A stretch of 64,000 nt of DNA, taken from NCBI RefSeq assembly GCF_000222025.1, contig NZ_AFQO01000005.1, positions 1 to 64,000 of the forward strand, given 5' to 3'. The stretch is from Haemophilus haemolyticus M19501. Lineage in GTDB: Bacteria; Pseudomonadota; Gammaproteobacteria; Enterobacterales; Pasteurellaceae. The notes below the pieces were generated by a model. It saw only the letters and a list, made by a program, of their open reading frames with translations, did no database searches and was not told the origin of the DNA. Positions within the stretch are counted from its first letter, which is position 1. Every line of letters starts with the position of its first letter. The translations under genes and the position numbers were made by a program. Below, one piece after another: positions 40,259-49,497 of this stretch.

Positions 40259-41017
40259 ATGAGAAAATTTATTCTTTCTTTTTTATTTATGATTATCGGC
40301 GGTGGGCTTGGTTTTGCGGGGGCTCATTTTCACCCGACAAAATGGCAGGTTAGTGCGCAATTTGAAGCGCCAAAAATGAGTGAACTAGGTAATTATTTTT
40401 CTCTTTTTTCTACATACAGTTTAGTTAGCGGTGATGCTGATGCCGTTGATATGGTAAAAATTGAGCGTAAGGCGACAGATTCTGCGTATCATGAATTTAC
40501 AAAAATTCTTAATTCACCCGCTCAATTAATCGCTTTTTTAAATCAATCTGATTTTGTGAAAGCGAGAGTTAAAGTTGAAAACCAAACCATTCAGCAGATT
40601 GCCTCACATTTTAAATTTTCCCAAGAAAATAATCTTGATCAATTAACTCTTTCTTCTTTTGAGCGTGAAGAAGTGGATCAACTTTTTGTGGAATACATTC
40701 GCTATGTGAATAATCAAGCGCGCCAAACATTAAATAATGAATTGATTACAAAATGGAAATCTTTATTTGAACAAGTGAAAAATGCGGCTGACGCTAAAAT
40801 TGATGTTTCTTGGGAAAATAAATTGAAGATGATGCAATCTGTTCAACCGTTGGATAATAATTTGGTGGCATTTCATTTTGTTCAACAGCCTAATCTTGTG
40901 ATGGCAGAGAAACCTTATGTTATCTCAACGGGTATTGGTGCTGGTTTTGGAATTATTCTAAGTTTGTTAGCGATGCTGATTTTAGGTGCAGGAAGAAATA
41001 AAAAAGCAAAAGAATAA
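40259..41017 (+). CDS. Two-TM envelope protein of Wzz-like architecture, function unknown
   Basis: A 252-residue protein with an N-terminal membrane segment (about 4-24), a large predicted periplasmic, mostly helical domain with a Q/N-rich coiled region (about 90-200), and a C-terminal membrane segment (about 222-245) with a GxGxGFG pattern and a short basic tail. The topology and the QVSAQFEAPKMSELGNYFSLFSTYS start resemble polysaccharide co-polymerases (Wzz/chain-length determinants). No polysaccharide genes are adjacent, so the role is open. It is divergent from serS and has an uptake word in the promoter region. Confidence 0.65.
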   Translation: MRKFILSFLFMIIGGGLGFAGAHFHPTKWQVSAQFEAPKMSELGNYFSLFSTYSLVSGDADAVDMVKIERKATDSAYHEFTKILNSPAQLIAFLNQSDFVKARVKVENQTIQQIASHFKFSQENNLDQLTLSSFEREEVDQLFVEYIRYVNNQARQTLNNELITKWKSLFEQVKNAADAKIDVSWENKLKMMQSVQPLDNNLVAFHFVQQPNLVMAEKPYVISTGIGAGFGIILSLLAMLILGAGRNKKAKE

Positions 41018-41137
41018 AGAATTGTTTGCGATAAATAAATTTTTGTGATCTTTGTCAAATTTTTAAGATCATCTTCTGTTTATTTGGGGCGAATGTAGTA
41101 AACTTAAACTAGTTAAAACCACTATAGGAGCAATGCT

Positions 41138-41356
41138 ATGTTTCCCGAATATCGAGACTTAATTACCAAGCTTAAAAGTAATGATGCTTATTTTGATCGT
41201 CTTTTTGAAAAGCATAACGAATTAGATCATGAAATTAAGAATATGCAGGAAAACATTCAGCTCGCTACTCATATGGAAATTGAGGCTTTGAAAAAAGAAA
41301 AATTACGGATTAAAGATGAGCTTTATGAATATCTCAAGAAAAAATCACAAGAATAG
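41138..41356 (+). CDS. YdcH-family small coiled-coil protein (DUF465)
   Basis: A 72-residue cytosolic protein of two predicted helices (LITKLKSNDAYFDRLFEKHNEL; EALKKEKLRIKDELYEYLKKK), typical of DUF465. Function unknown. CTATAGGAGCAATGCT gives a good ribosome binding site. The end overlaps the yjjB frame on the opposite strand by 34 bases. Confidence 0.85.
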   Translation: MFPEYRDLITKLKSNDAYFDRLFEKHNELDHEIKNMQENIQLATHMEIEALKKEKLRIKDELYEYLKKKSQE

Positions 41357-41883
41357 TAGAAAGCCGACAAAATGTCGGCTTTTTTGTTGCACTGTTTTAA
41401 GGTTACACCACGGGTTTTTTGTCGATAAAACAATAACCCTGGTAAGGCTAATCCAAATACAATCGCGCCTAAGATAAAACTGGTATTAATAAAGGAGCTA
41501 ATCATTTGTTCAAATAAAGCATCAGAAAAACCAAAATGATGGATTTGTACCATTGAAATCATTGCTTTATAAGCATGAACACCGGGAATCATCGGGATAA
41601 TTGCGGCAACGGTAAAGGCTTTTGGATGGGCTAAATAACGATGGGAAAGATGCACGCCTAAAAATCCAATTACGCAAGTGGCAAAGAATGTAGCAAATAC
41701 AATAGGCATATTAATATGCAGTAATAATGTGCGTGTAACATGTCCAAGTGCGGCTAAAATTGCACAATATTTTAAGGCCTTGGGCGGCACATTAAATACT
41801 AAAGCAAAGCCCACCGCTGGAATTGCGGCAAATAACATATCATCGAGTAATTTCAATATAAATATTGTTATATCTAATAACAT
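41323..41883 (-). CDS. Threonine/serine exporter subunit, YjjB family
   Basis: A 186-residue protein with about five membrane segments (DUF3815/ThrE_2; MIPGVHAYKAM is characteristic). It pairs with the YjjP-type protein encoded just upstream; the two correspond to halves of the ThrE exporter, and E. coli YjjPB exports succinate. The last 30 residues (from GVTLKQCNKKADI) are translated from the ydcH terminator and the ydcH 3' end, so the C-terminus is longer than usual. It starts 1 base after yjjP stops. Confidence 0.82.
   Translation of the reverse strand: MLLDITIFILKLLDDMLFAAIPAVGFALVFNVPPKALKYCAILAALGHVTRTLLLHINMPIVFATFFATCVIGFLGVHLSHRYLAHPKAFTVAAIIPMIPGVHAYKAMISMVQIHHFGFSDALFEQMISSFINTSFILGAIVFGLALPGLLFYRQKTRGVTLKQCNKKADILSAFYYSCDFFLRYS
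41361..41387. terminator. Terminator after ydcH
   Basis: AAGCCGACA / TGTCGGCTT with a 3-base loop and T6. It lies within the 3' end of the convergent yjjB frame. Confidence 0.85.
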
Positions 41884-41884
41884 T

Positions 41885-42655
41885 TTAATGCCCCCAAGTT
41901 GTAATATGTAATACGCTCAAAGCGAATACAATACCAAGACATGCGCCAAAAGTGAGAATAGTCGCAATCGTCCAACGGCCTAATCCCATATTCACATAAC
42001 CTTTTAATATATCCGCCAAAGAATTAATCAGCGGAAACCCTGGCACAAGTAATAACACACTAGACGCTAACGCAATTTGAGGATCGTTACCTAAGTTATA
42101 TTTTAAGCTCACGCCAGAAATCAGTGAGGCAACAAAGGATGTGATAGAAAAGACAATGATGGGATTATAGTGCCGTTTTGAAAATTCTTGTCGCACAAAC
42201 ATGGCAATGGCGGCTGCCACAAAGGTAATACCACAAATTATCCAATCTCCGCCAGATAAATGAGCAAACGCCGCACAAGATAAGCCTATCATAAACACCA
42301 CTAACCATCGGTTATATTTAAGCGGTTTTAATTGATCCAGTTTTCTTTGTGCTATTTCTAAGTCATATAAATGATGCTCAACGGCAATCACAATACGTTG
42401 AACATCAGTAACGATTTGCATATTAATGCCTTTATCCGTATTTTTTCGTGCGGTGGTAATGCAGTGATTATCTGATAAGGTCGTCAGCACAACTGCATTT
42501 GCCGTAAGCGCACATTCTACGCTTTCTACACCAAGTGCTATGCCTAAACGCTGCGCCATTTGTACCACCACGGTACTTTCTGCCCCATGTTGTAACAAGA
42601 GCAGTGCAGTTTGTACGCACACGCGAGTTACCGCCCGTTGATATTCGTGTTCCAT
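41885..42655 (-). CDS. Threonine/serine exporter subunit, YjjP family (DUF1212)
   Basis: A 256-residue protein. A cytosolic N-terminal domain (LLLQHGAESTVVVQMAQRLG) is followed by five predicted membrane segments (LSCAAFAHLSGGDW and onwards). It partners the adjacent YjjB protein. I chose ATG 42655 (MEHEYQRAV) because the longer reading from 42745 would be translated out of the paired-uptake-signal terminator at 42725-42761. Transport substrate is inferred from relatives only. Confidence 0.82.
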   Translation of the reverse strand: MEHEYQRAVTRVCVQTALLLLQHGAESTVVVQMAQRLGIALGVESVECALTANAVVLTTLSDNHCITTARKNTDKGINMQIVTDVQRIVIAVEHHLYDLEIAQRKLDQLKPLKYNRWLVVFMIGLSCAAFAHLSGGDWIICGITFVAAAIAMFVRQEFSKRHYNPIIVFSITSFVASLISGVSLKYNLGNDPQIALASSVLLLVPGFPLINSLADILKGYVNMGLGRWTIATILTFGACLGIVFALSVLHITTWGH

Positions 42656-42724
42656 ATCTTTGTTCTCTATCAAAATATACCTAGAAAGAATTATAAAAAT
42701 GTTTTCTGAAAAATGCGCAAAAAA

Positions 42725-42761
42725 AGAACCGCACTTATGATCCAAGTCAAAAGTGCGGTTC
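42725..42761. terminator. Terminator of paired uptake signal sequences
   Basis: AGAACCGCACTT / AAGTGCGGTTCT, flanked by an A/T run. It ends corB on the minus strand. Confidence 0.8.
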
Positions 42762-42782
42762 TATTTGGCGGAGTTTTTATGA

Positions 42783-44045
42783 TTAAAGTTTTACTACTTT
42801 CGCTTGTTTAATCATATTATCGCCCACTTCAAGAATAGTGATTAGTAAACCATCAATTTCGCAAATTGTGCCTTCGTCGGGAATTTCTTCTAAGTGTTCT
42901 AAGATTAACCCATTAAAAGTACGAGCATCTTCTGTATCTAATTCCCAGTTAAACATTTTGTTGAGATCACGTAGATTAGCGGAGCCATCGATAATCATTG
43001 AACCATCAGACTGTTGAATTACTTCTTCGTCAATGCTTGGGGCGGTGGAAGTGGTAAAATCCCCAACGATTTCTTCCAAAATATCTTCCAAAGTTACAAG
43101 ACCTTTAATATCGCCGTATTCATCCACAACTAAGCCAATGCGTTCTTTATTTGCACGGAAATTTGCAAGTTGCGTTTTTAATGGCGTGCTTTCAGGAATG
43201 AAATACACTTCATCTGCGGCACGAATTAAGGTTTCTTTGGTAAATTCATTTTTTTCAAGCAGTAAGCGGAATGCTTCACGCACGCGCAAAATGCCAAGCA
43301 CTTTTTCATCAAGGCTGCCTTTATAAAGTACAACACGATTGTGTGCGGCGTGATTGAGCTGGCGCATAATGGCTCGCCAATCATCATCAATATTTATACC
43401 GCCGATTTCGTTGCGGGGAACCATAATGTCATCAACAGTGACTGTTTCCATATCCAAAATAGACAGTAACATTTGCGGATGCTGTTCATTTGGCGTTGCT
43501 TCGCCCGCCTCTGACACAATGCTACGCAGTTCTTCACTACTAATCACTTGTTTTTGCATATCAAGTTTTAATCCTACTATTTGCATCAAGGATTTAGTAA
43601 AAATATTCATTAACCAAACGAGCGGATAAAAGATTTTAAGCAATGAAGTTAAAATATGACTTGAAAAAAAACTCACTTTTTCTGCGTGCATTGCAGCCAC
43701 AGTTTTAGGGAAGATTTCAGAAAATACGAGCATTACGAAAGTGAGCAAACCCGTTGCAATTGCCACGCCGGCATCGCCATATAAACGCATACCAATCATG
43801 GTCGCAATTGCCGATGCACTGATATTCACAAGGTTATTAAAAATAAGAATAAAGCTTAACAAGGTATCAGGCTTTTCGAGCAGTTTTTCTGCTTTTTGTG
43901 CGCCTTTATTGCCTTGTTCAGATAGAAAACGAAGACGATATTTATTGAGAGAGAGTAGTCCGGTTTCTGATCCGGAAAAATAGGCAGATAACACTAAACA
44001 GATAATGAGAATAATAAATAAAGTACTAAGGGGAATACTGTCCAA
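42783..44045 (-). CDS. corB: CNNM/CorB-family membrane protein with CBS domains
   Basis: A 420-residue protein. A DUF21 membrane domain (SAYFSGSETGLLSLNKYRLR; NNLVNISASAIATMIGMRLYGDAG) is followed by two CBS domains (DDIMVPRNEIGGINIDDDW; VDEYGDIKGLVTLEDILEEIVGD) and a C-terminal CorC_HlyC domain. Relatives act in magnesium/cobalt efflux and are often labelled hemolysin-like. I chose TTG 44045, preceded by AAGGA at good spacing; the longer frame to 44075 overlaps a terminator dyad. Confidence 0.82.
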   Translation of the reverse strand: MDSIPLSTLFIILIICLVLSAYFSGSETGLLSLNKYRLRFLSEQGNKGAQKAEKLLEKPDTLLSFILIFNNLVNISASAIATMIGMRLYGDAGVAIATGLLTFVMLVFSEIFPKTVAAMHAEKVSFFSSHILTSLLKIFYPLVWLMNIFTKSLMQIVGLKLDMQKQVISSEELRSIVSEAGEATPNEQHPQMLLSILDMETVTVDDIMVPRNEIGGINIDDDWRAIMRQLNHAAHNRVVLYKGSLDEKVLGILRVREAFRLLLEKNEFTKETLIRAADEVYFIPESTPLKTQLANFRANKERIGLVVDEYGDIKGLVTLEDILEEIVGDFTTSTAPSIDEEVIQQSDGSMIIDGSANLRDLNKMFNWELDTEDARTFNGLILEHLEEIPDEGTICEIDGLLITILEVGDNMIKQAKVVKL

Positions 44046-44073
44046 GGGAAAATCCTTTTGTTCGTTAATCAAC

Positions 44074-44105
44074 AAAAAGTGCGGTCATTTTTCACCGCAC
44101 TTTTT
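44074..44105. repeat. Paired uptake signal sequences upstream of corB
   Basis: AAAAAGTGCGGT / ACCGCACTTTTT facing pair. It lies at the 5' side of corB, so it does not end corB itself. The remaining 44106-44325 holds the ffh promoter region. Confidence 0.7.
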
Positions 44106-44325
44106 ACCTGTTATTTGATTTTGCTAAATCAAATGGCTACTCAAATAGCCAAGAGTGGGCAGAATGATACCCGAAATTGGCTAAATAATCATTCTTTTTC
44201 CTTATATCCTATGCTTTCTTTATGAAATCGCCTACTCAAAAAGCCATTTTCATTTGAAATGATGAAAAACGCCTAAATTTCGGTATAATCAGCGCAATTT
44301 TTTAAGAAAAACAGGATTGTTAGCC

Positions 44326-45714
44326 ATGTTTGAGAATTTATCGGATCGCCTTTCCAAAACTTTACGTAATATCACAGGAAAAGGCCGTTTAACGGAAGAT
44401 AATATTAAAGAAACCTTGCGCGAAGTGCGTATGGCATTACTTGAAGCAGATGTTGCTTTACCTGTGGTGCGTGAATTTATCGCAAAAGTAAAAGAAAGCG
44501 CGCTTGGGGAAGAAGTCAATAAAAGCTTAACGCCGGGGCAAGAATTCTTAAAAATCGTTCAGCGTGAGCTTGAAAAAGCGATGGGCGAAGCGAATGAGAG
44601 TTTAAACCTTGCAACCCAACCACCAGCAGTTATCTTAATGGCGGGTTTACAAGGGGCGGGTAAAACCACTAGCGTGGGTAAATTGGCAAAATTCTTGCGT
44701 GAACGCCATAAAAAGAAAGTGTTAGTAGTTTCTGCCGACGTATATCGCCCTGCTGCGATTAAGCAACTTGAAACCTTGGCTCAATCCGTTGGCGTGGATT
44801 TTTTTCCATCGGATGTTAAACAAAATCCAGTTGATATTGCTAAGGCGGCGCTTGCGGATGCAAAACTGAAATTTTACGATGTGTTGATTGTGGATACGGC
44901 GGGTCGCCTACACGTTGATACGGAAATGATGGATGAAATCAAGCAAGTCCATGCTGCATTAAATCCAATCGAAACTCTTTTCACCGTAGATGCGATGACT
45001 GGTCAAGATGCGGCCAATACGGCAAAAGCCTTTAATGAAGCATTGCCGCTTACGGGTGTTATTTTGACGAAAGTGGACGGTGATGCGCGCGGTGGTGCGG
45101 CGTTATCAATTCGTCAAATCACAGGTAAACCAATTAAATTCTTGGGTGTGGGCGAGAAAACAGAAGCGCTTGAGCCGTTCCATCCAGACCGTGTTGCTTC
45201 TCGTATTTTGGGCATGGGCGATGTGCTTTCATTGATTGAGGATCTTGAACGTTCTGTTGACCGTGAAAAAGCAGAAAAAATGGCGCAGAAATTCAAGAAA
45301 GGCGATGATTTTACTTTAGATGATTTCCGCGAGCAGCTTATCGAAATGAAAAAAATGGGCGGCATGATGTCTATGCTTGAGAAATTGCCTGGTGCCAAAA
45401 ATTTGCCTGATCACGTTAAAAATCAAATGGATGACAAAATGTTTGTCAAAATGGAAGCGATCATTAACTCCATGACCTTAAAAGAACGTGCAAACCCAGA
45501 TATTATCAAAGGATCTCGCCGTCGTCGTATTGCATTAGGTTCTGGCACTCAAGTGCAAGATGTTAATAAATTACTTAAACAATTCGACGAAATGCAACGC
45601 ATGATGAAGAAAATGCGTAAAGGCGGCATGGCTAAAATGATGCGTGGAATGCAAGGCTTAATGGGCGGAGGCTTAGGCGGTCTTGGTGGTTTAGGCGGAA
45701 TGTTTAAACGATAA
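44326..45714 (+). CDS. ffh: Signal recognition particle protein Ffh
   Basis: A 462-residue SRP54 GTPase that with 4.5S RNA targets membrane proteins to FtsY and Sec. An N domain is followed by the G domain (GLQGAGKTTSVGKLAKFL, VDTAGRLHVD, TKVDGDARGGAALS) and a methionine- and glycine-rich M domain with RRRRIALGSGTQVQDVNKLL. The start is ATG 44326 (MFENLSDRLS); a TTG nine bases upstream is less likely. Confidence 0.97.
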   Translation: MFENLSDRLSKTLRNITGKGRLTEDNIKETLREVRMALLEADVALPVVREFIAKVKESALGEEVNKSLTPGQEFLKIVQRELEKAMGEANESLNLATQPPAVILMAGLQGAGKTTSVGKLAKFLRERHKKKVLVVSADVYRPAAIKQLETLAQSVGVDFFPSDVKQNPVDIAKAALADAKLKFYDVLIVDTAGRLHVDTEMMDEIKQVHAALNPIETLFTVDAMTGQDAANTAKAFNEALPLTGVILTKVDGDARGGAALSIRQITGKPIKFLGVGEKTEALEPFHPDRVASRILGMGDVLSLIEDLERSVDREKAEKMAQKFKKGDDFTLDDFREQLIEMKKMGGMMSMLEKLPGAKNLPDHVKNQMDDKMFVKMEAIINSMTLKERANPDIIKGSRRRRIALGSGTQVQDVNKLLKQFDEMQRMMKKMRKGGMAKMMRGMQGLMGGGLGGLGGLGGMFKR

Positions 45715-45726
45715 TTTCAGAAGATA

Positions 45727-45765
45727 AAAGTGCGGTTAAAAAAGAAATATTTTTACTGCACTTTT
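45727..45765 (+). terminator. ffh terminator, imperfect uptake-signal pair
   Basis: AAAAGTGCGGT / ACTGCACTTTT with one mismatch. It lies between convergent ffh and the NIF3 gene. Confidence 0.6.
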
Positions 45766-45770
45766 GTATT

Positions 45771-46526
45771 TTACGCTGGATTATCTATATCTTTAAATTC
45801 TACATCAAAGCCATATTCTTTCGCCAACCATTCACCTAATGCCTTGATGCCATAGCGTTCTGTTGCGTGATGACCTGCAGAGAAGAAATGTAATCCTTGC
45901 TCACGGGCAGAATGGATTGTTTGTTCTGACACTTCACCAGTAATAAACGCATCGCAGCCTTGTTCTGCCGCAAGATCAATATAACCTTGTCCGCCACCAG
46001 TGCAGATACCAATTTTTCGGATTAAGTGCGGTCCGTTTTCAATGCAAATTAACGGTTTTCGATTTAACACTTTTTCTATTTTTTCTGCAAAGTCTTTACC
46101 TGTCATCGGTTCTTTTAATTCGCCCCAAACAGGAATACTCACAGCGCCTTTTTCTAATGGTTGTAAATTTTCAATATTGAGCAGTTTGGCTAATTGCGCA
46201 TTGTTGCCTAATTCTGGGTGCACATCTAATGGCAAATGATAGCCATATAAATTAATGTCGTTCACTAAAAGCGCTTTAATTCGCTTGCCTTTCATTCCTC
46301 GAATACAAGGGTTTTCACTTTTCCAAAAATAGCCGTGATGAACCAAAATCGCATCGGCATTTTGTCTAATTGCGTAATCAATCAAAGCCTGACTCGCCGT
46401 TACGCCAGTAATGATTTTTTTGATTTCTGTTTTACCTTCGACTTGTAAACCGTTTGGGGCATAGTCATTGATTTTATCGGAAGAAAGTTTTTGATTAATG
46501 AGTTGTTCAAGTTCGAGATTATTCAT
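45771..46526 (-). CDS. NIF3-family dinuclear metal protein (YbgI-like)
   Basis: A 251-residue protein of the NIF3/DUF34 family. Metal ligands are seen in ILVHHGYFWKSENP, HLPLDVHPELGNN and FSAGHHATERYGI. Relatives are called GTP cyclohydrolase I type 2, but that activity is doubtful and the function is unresolved. I chose ATG 46526 (MNNLELEQLI); the longer frame to 46616 has no ribosome binding site. It is convergent with ffh. Confidence 0.88.
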   Translation of the reverse strand: MNNLELEQLINQKLSSDKINDYAPNGLQVEGKTEIKKIITGVTASQALIDYAIRQNADAILVHHGYFWKSENPCIRGMKGKRIKALLVNDINLYGYHLPLDVHPELGNNAQLAKLLNIENLQPLEKGAVSIPVWGELKEPMTGKDFAEKIEKVLNRKPLICIENGPHLIRKIGICTGGGQGYIDLAAEQGCDAFITGEVSEQTIHSAREQGLHFFSAGHHATERYGIKALGEWLAKEYGFDVEFKDIDNPA

Positions 46527-46839
46527 AATTGATCGTTGATTGGAAAAAGTTGAGATATGGTACAAAATTCCAAAAAAAATGGCTAGTGCGAAGGAGTGGG
46601 GGAATGCACTAGCCAAGTTTCATTACTATTAAATTACTATCTAGTATCTAAAACAGGATTCATTATATACATAAATTTATAGCGATCAAGAGAAAATAAG
46701 AAATTTTTTATTTAATTTAAAGTGCGGTTTAAATTTCTTACGTTTTTTAATAGTTCAATAAGTCAAATTTGTCAGCAAAGAAGGGAAGCTTGGCTTTGGT
46801 GAGAGGTGTTAATGATGGCAAGTAAAGTAAAATATTTCG

Positions 46840-46867
46840 TTGGGATGTGGCATCGTTGTGCTACAAT
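46840..46867 (+). promoter_or_regulatory. Sigma-70 promoter of the small lipoprotein gene
   Basis: TTGGGA, 16-base spacer, TACAAT, 36 bases before the ATG at 46903. The rest of 46617-46839 is AT-rich with one uptake word and no gene seen. Confidence 0.6.
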
Positions 46868-46902
46868 TCGCAGGTTTTTTAATTTAACAAAAAGGTTTAC
46901 TT

Positions 46903-47046
46903 ATGAAAAAATGGTTATTCATTATTGCAGGCGCGTTGATTATTTCAGCTTGTGCAAATAAAGACGTGTATTTTAACGGAGCGGAAGGTTCTCATTCAGG
47001 TGTTAAATTTGATAAAGATTCTCGCCAATGGGGATTGAATCAATAA
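46903..47046 (+). CDS. Small lipoprotein, 47 residues, function unknown
   Basis: Starts MKKWLFIIAGALIISACANKD. The hydrophobic signal with lipobox IISAC predicts lipidation at Cys17, leaving a mature peptide of 31 residues ending SRQWGLNQ. AAAGG precedes the ATG, a good promoter lies upstream, and a terminator directly follows the stop, so it is a complete monocistronic gene. I do not recognise the family. Confidence 0.75.
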   Translation: MKKWLFIIAGALIISACANKDVYFNGAEGSHSGVKFDKDSRQWGLNQ

Positions 47047-47047
47047 A

Positions 47048-47083
47048 AAAGTGCGGTTAATTTTTAACCGCACTTTCGTTTTT
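47048..47083. terminator. Terminator of paired uptake signal sequences
   Basis: AAAAGTGCGGTTAA / TTAACCGCACTTT between the convergent lipoprotein gene and ilvE. Confidence 0.8.
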
Positions 47084-47096
47084 CTATTGGTAGAAA

Positions 47097-48128
47097 TTAT
47101 TCTACTTTCACAATCCAGCCTTCAGGCGCTTCGACATCACCGAATTGGATGCCAGTGAGTTCTTCATAAAGGCGACGTGTTACTGGGCCAACTTCAGTTT
47201 CAGAATAGAATACATGGAATTTGCCTTTATGTTGGATTCCGCCAACAGGTGAAATGACCGCTGCAGTACCACAAGCGCCAGCTTCAGCAAATTGATCTAG
47301 TTGATCGATATAAACATCGCCTTCAATTGCTTCCATACCTAAACGCTCTTTTGCGATATGTAAAAGAGAGTATTTGGTGATACTTGGTAAAATAGATTCT
47401 GATTTTGGTGTGATGAATTTATTGTCTTTTGTGATCCCAAAGAAGTTTGCCGCACCGACTTCTTCAATTTTGGTGTGAGTTTTTGGATCTAAATAAATCG
47501 CATCAGCGAATTTACGTTCTGGCGTACCTTGTTCTGCCGCTAATACATGTGGCAGAAGGCTTGCAGCGTAGTTACCCCCCACTTTTACGCCACCGGTTCC
47601 CATTGGTGCAGCACGATCGTATTCTGTGGTAATAAAGTTAGATGGTGTTAAACCACCTTTGAAATAGGCACCAACTGGGCAGCAGAATACAGAGAAAATA
47701 AATTCTGGCGCAGCTTTCACACCGATATTTTCACCCACACCAATTAAAAATGGACGTAAATATAGGGTTGCGCCAGAGCCATAAGGTCCAACCCATTCTT
47801 CGTTCGCTTTCACTACTTCTTTACATGCTCGGATAAATAATTCAGTGGGCACTTGTGGCATAAGTAAACGATCTGAAGTATGTTGCATGCGTTTGGCATT
47901 TTCTTGTGGACGGAATAAGTTGATTGAGCCATCTTTGCAACGGTAAGCTTTTAAGCCTTCAAAGCATTGTTGACCGTAGTGAAGTGCGGTAGAACCTTCG
48001 TGAATATGTAAGGTATTGTCTGTTGTGAGTTTGCCTTCGTCCCATTTGCCATCTTTCCAGTGAGCAATGAAGCGGTAATCTGTTTTAATATAACTAAAAC
48101 CAAGGTTATTCCAGTCTAAGTCTTTCAT
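47097..48128 (-). CDS. ilvE: Branched-chain amino acid aminotransferase
   Basis: A 343-residue class IV PLP aminotransferase for the last step of leucine, isoleucine and valine synthesis. The PLP lysine is in [15 protein letters not shown], and [11 protein letters not shown] and [12 protein letters not shown] are cofactor-binding loops. The length is of the longer BCAT type, not the 308-residue enteric form. AGGAAGCAAA precedes the ATG. Confidence 0.93.
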   Translation of the reverse strand: MKDLDWNNLGFSYIKTDYRFIAHWKDGKWDEGKLTTDNTLHIHEGSTALHYGQQCFEGLKAYRCKDGSINLFRPQENAKRMQHTSDRLLMPQVPTELFIRACKEVVKANEEWVGPYGSGATLYLRPFLIGVGENIGVKAAPEFIFSVFCCPVGAYFKGGLTPSNFITTEYDRAAPMGTGGVKVGGNYAASLLPHVLAAEQGTPERKFADAIYLDPKTHTKIEEVGAANFFGITKDNKFITPKSESILPSITKYSLLHIAKERLGMEAIEGDVYIDQLDQFAEAGACGTAAVISPVGGIQHKGKFHVFYSETEVGPVTRRLYEELTGIQFGDVEAPEGWIVKVE

Positions 48129-48301
48129 TTTGCTTCCTTAATATTATTTTTTTGAATGAAATACCGTTTAATCTACACCATTCCAGCAGTGATTTAAATA
48201 ATAAATTCTCGAAATTATGCAATTTTTAGCCAATTAAAAAGGAATAAGGAAATTTTGGAAACAGGGCAGGAAATAAAGATATAGTTATGCTAAAATCGGG
48301 A

Positions 48302-48480
48302 CGAAAAAAACGCCACTCAATGAGAGCAGCGTTTAACCAAATTGGTTTAATAATATACAGGAAGTAAATGAGTAACATATTTGTTACTCAAGTTCGGTTA
48401 CCCGAACTATATGCAAACACAACATCATACTTAAGTCCGAAACTCATTAACTAGTAAGGAATTACCAATCATTAAGTATG
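48302..48480 (-). ncRNA. gcvB: Small regulatory RNA GcvB
   Basis: About 180 nt, divergent from gcvA as in enteric bacteria. On the minus strand it has the diagnostic G/U-rich region TGATGTTGTGTTTGC (around 48413-48427) that pairs with C/A-rich mRNA leaders. Downstream is ACTTCCTGTATATTA, resembling a conserved element of E. coli GcvB. It ends in a hairpin (AACGC / GCGTT stem) and T7. A sigma-70 promoter at 48486-48514 fixes the 5' end near 48480. In relatives GcvB represses many amino-acid transport and metabolism genes with Hfq. Ends are estimated, not measured. Confidence 0.88.
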
Positions 48481-48485
48481 GCGAT

Positions 48486-48514
48486 ATTTTAAGAAAAAGG
48501 GTTAGAAAGAACAA
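48486..48514 (-). promoter_or_regulatory. gcvB promoter
   Basis: On the minus strand: TTGTTC, 17-base spacer, TAAAAT, placing transcription start near 48479-48480. GcvA is the expected activator. The rest of 48129-48301 is AT-rich ilvE upstream DNA with no gene. Confidence 0.7.
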
Positions 48515-48603
48515 ATGACGTTTTTTTATTTGAAGTATTAGAAAAACTAATCCGAATTAAATCTTGTCTATTATAGACGAAAATTTTATGAATGGAAATA
48601 CTT

Positions 48604-49497
48604 ATGTATAAACGTTTGCCACCATTGAATTCGCTAAAATCTTTTGAGTCAGCTGCTCGCCACTTAAGTTTTACTAAAGCGGCAGATGAGCTTTGTGTCA
48701 CACAAGCGGCAGTTAGTCATCAAATTAAATTATTAGAAGAGTTCTTAGGAATTGAATTATTTAAGCGAAAGAATCGTTCTTTAGAATTAACAGAGCTTGG
48801 AAAAGCTTATTTTGTTGATATTAATAAAATTCTGCGTCGTTTAAATGAAGCAACGGAGAAATTGCTAACGCTAAAAACTGATCCGCATTTAAACATTAGT
48901 GTGCCACAAACTTTTGGTATTCAATGGCTAGTTCCACATTTAAGTGAATTTAATCAGCTTTATCCGCAAATTGAGGTGCGTTTAACTGGTGTAGATCAAG
49001 ACGAAGGCTTGTTAAATAAAGAAATTGATCTTGCTATTTATTATGGTTTGGGAAATTGGCAGAATCTTCAAGTAGATCGTCTTTGCGAAGAAAATTTATT
49101 GATTTTAGCCGCACCCGAATTGTTAGCGGAAAATCCAATTATTCAGTCTGAAGATTTAAAAAAACACACATTAATTCATATTCATACGCGCGATAATTGG
49201 CAAGTGATGGCAAATCATTTACAGTTAGACGATTTAAATATTCAGCAAGGGCCGTTATTTAGCCATACATTCATGGCGTTACAGGCTGCGATTCATGGGC
49301 AAGGCATTGTATTAGCTAATCGCTTATTAGCCTTACAAGAAATTGAAAATGGCTCATTAAAAGTGGTATTGCCAACTAATTTGCCTGATCCAAAATCATT
49401 TTATGTGGTCAATCATCTTGATTGCCTTGATGACCAAAAAATTCAAGCATTCCGTCAGTGGATTATTAACTCAATTAAACAAGAAGAAAATGAATAA
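48604..49497 (+). CDS. gcvA: Glycine cleavage regulator GcvA (LysR family)
   Basis: A 297-residue LysR-type regulator. The helix-turn-helix reads [23 protein letters not shown], and the effector domain carries the GcvA-like [25 protein letters not shown]. In E. coli it activates gcvB and controls the glycine cleavage operon. The divergent gcvB and downstream rlmM support the identity. I chose ATG 48604 ([10 protein letters not shown]), preceded by GGAAA. Its end overlaps the start of rlmM by 8 bases. Confidence 0.93.
   Translation: MYKRLPPLNSLKSFESAARHLSFTKAADELCVTQAAVSHQIKLLEEFLGIELFKRKNRSLELTELGKAYFVDINKILRRLNEATEKLLTLKTDPHLNISVPQTFGIQWLVPHLSEFNQLYPQIEVRLTGVDQDEGLLNKEIDLAIYYGLGNWQNLQVDRLCEENLLILAAPELLAENPIIQSEDLKKHTLIHIHTRDNWQVMANHLQLDDLNIQQGPLFSHTFMALQAAIHGQGIVLANRLLALQEIENGSLKVVLPTNLPDPKSFYVVNHLDCLDDQKIQAFRQWIINSIKQEENE

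Noticed and set aside
44074-44105. Paired uptake words as the terminator of corB
   Set aside because: The pair lies on the 5' side of corB; the corB terminator is at 42725-42761.
48129-48591. Leader peptide or attenuator for ilvE
   Set aside because: No run of leucine, valine or isoleucine codons; the structured part reads as GcvB on the minus strand.
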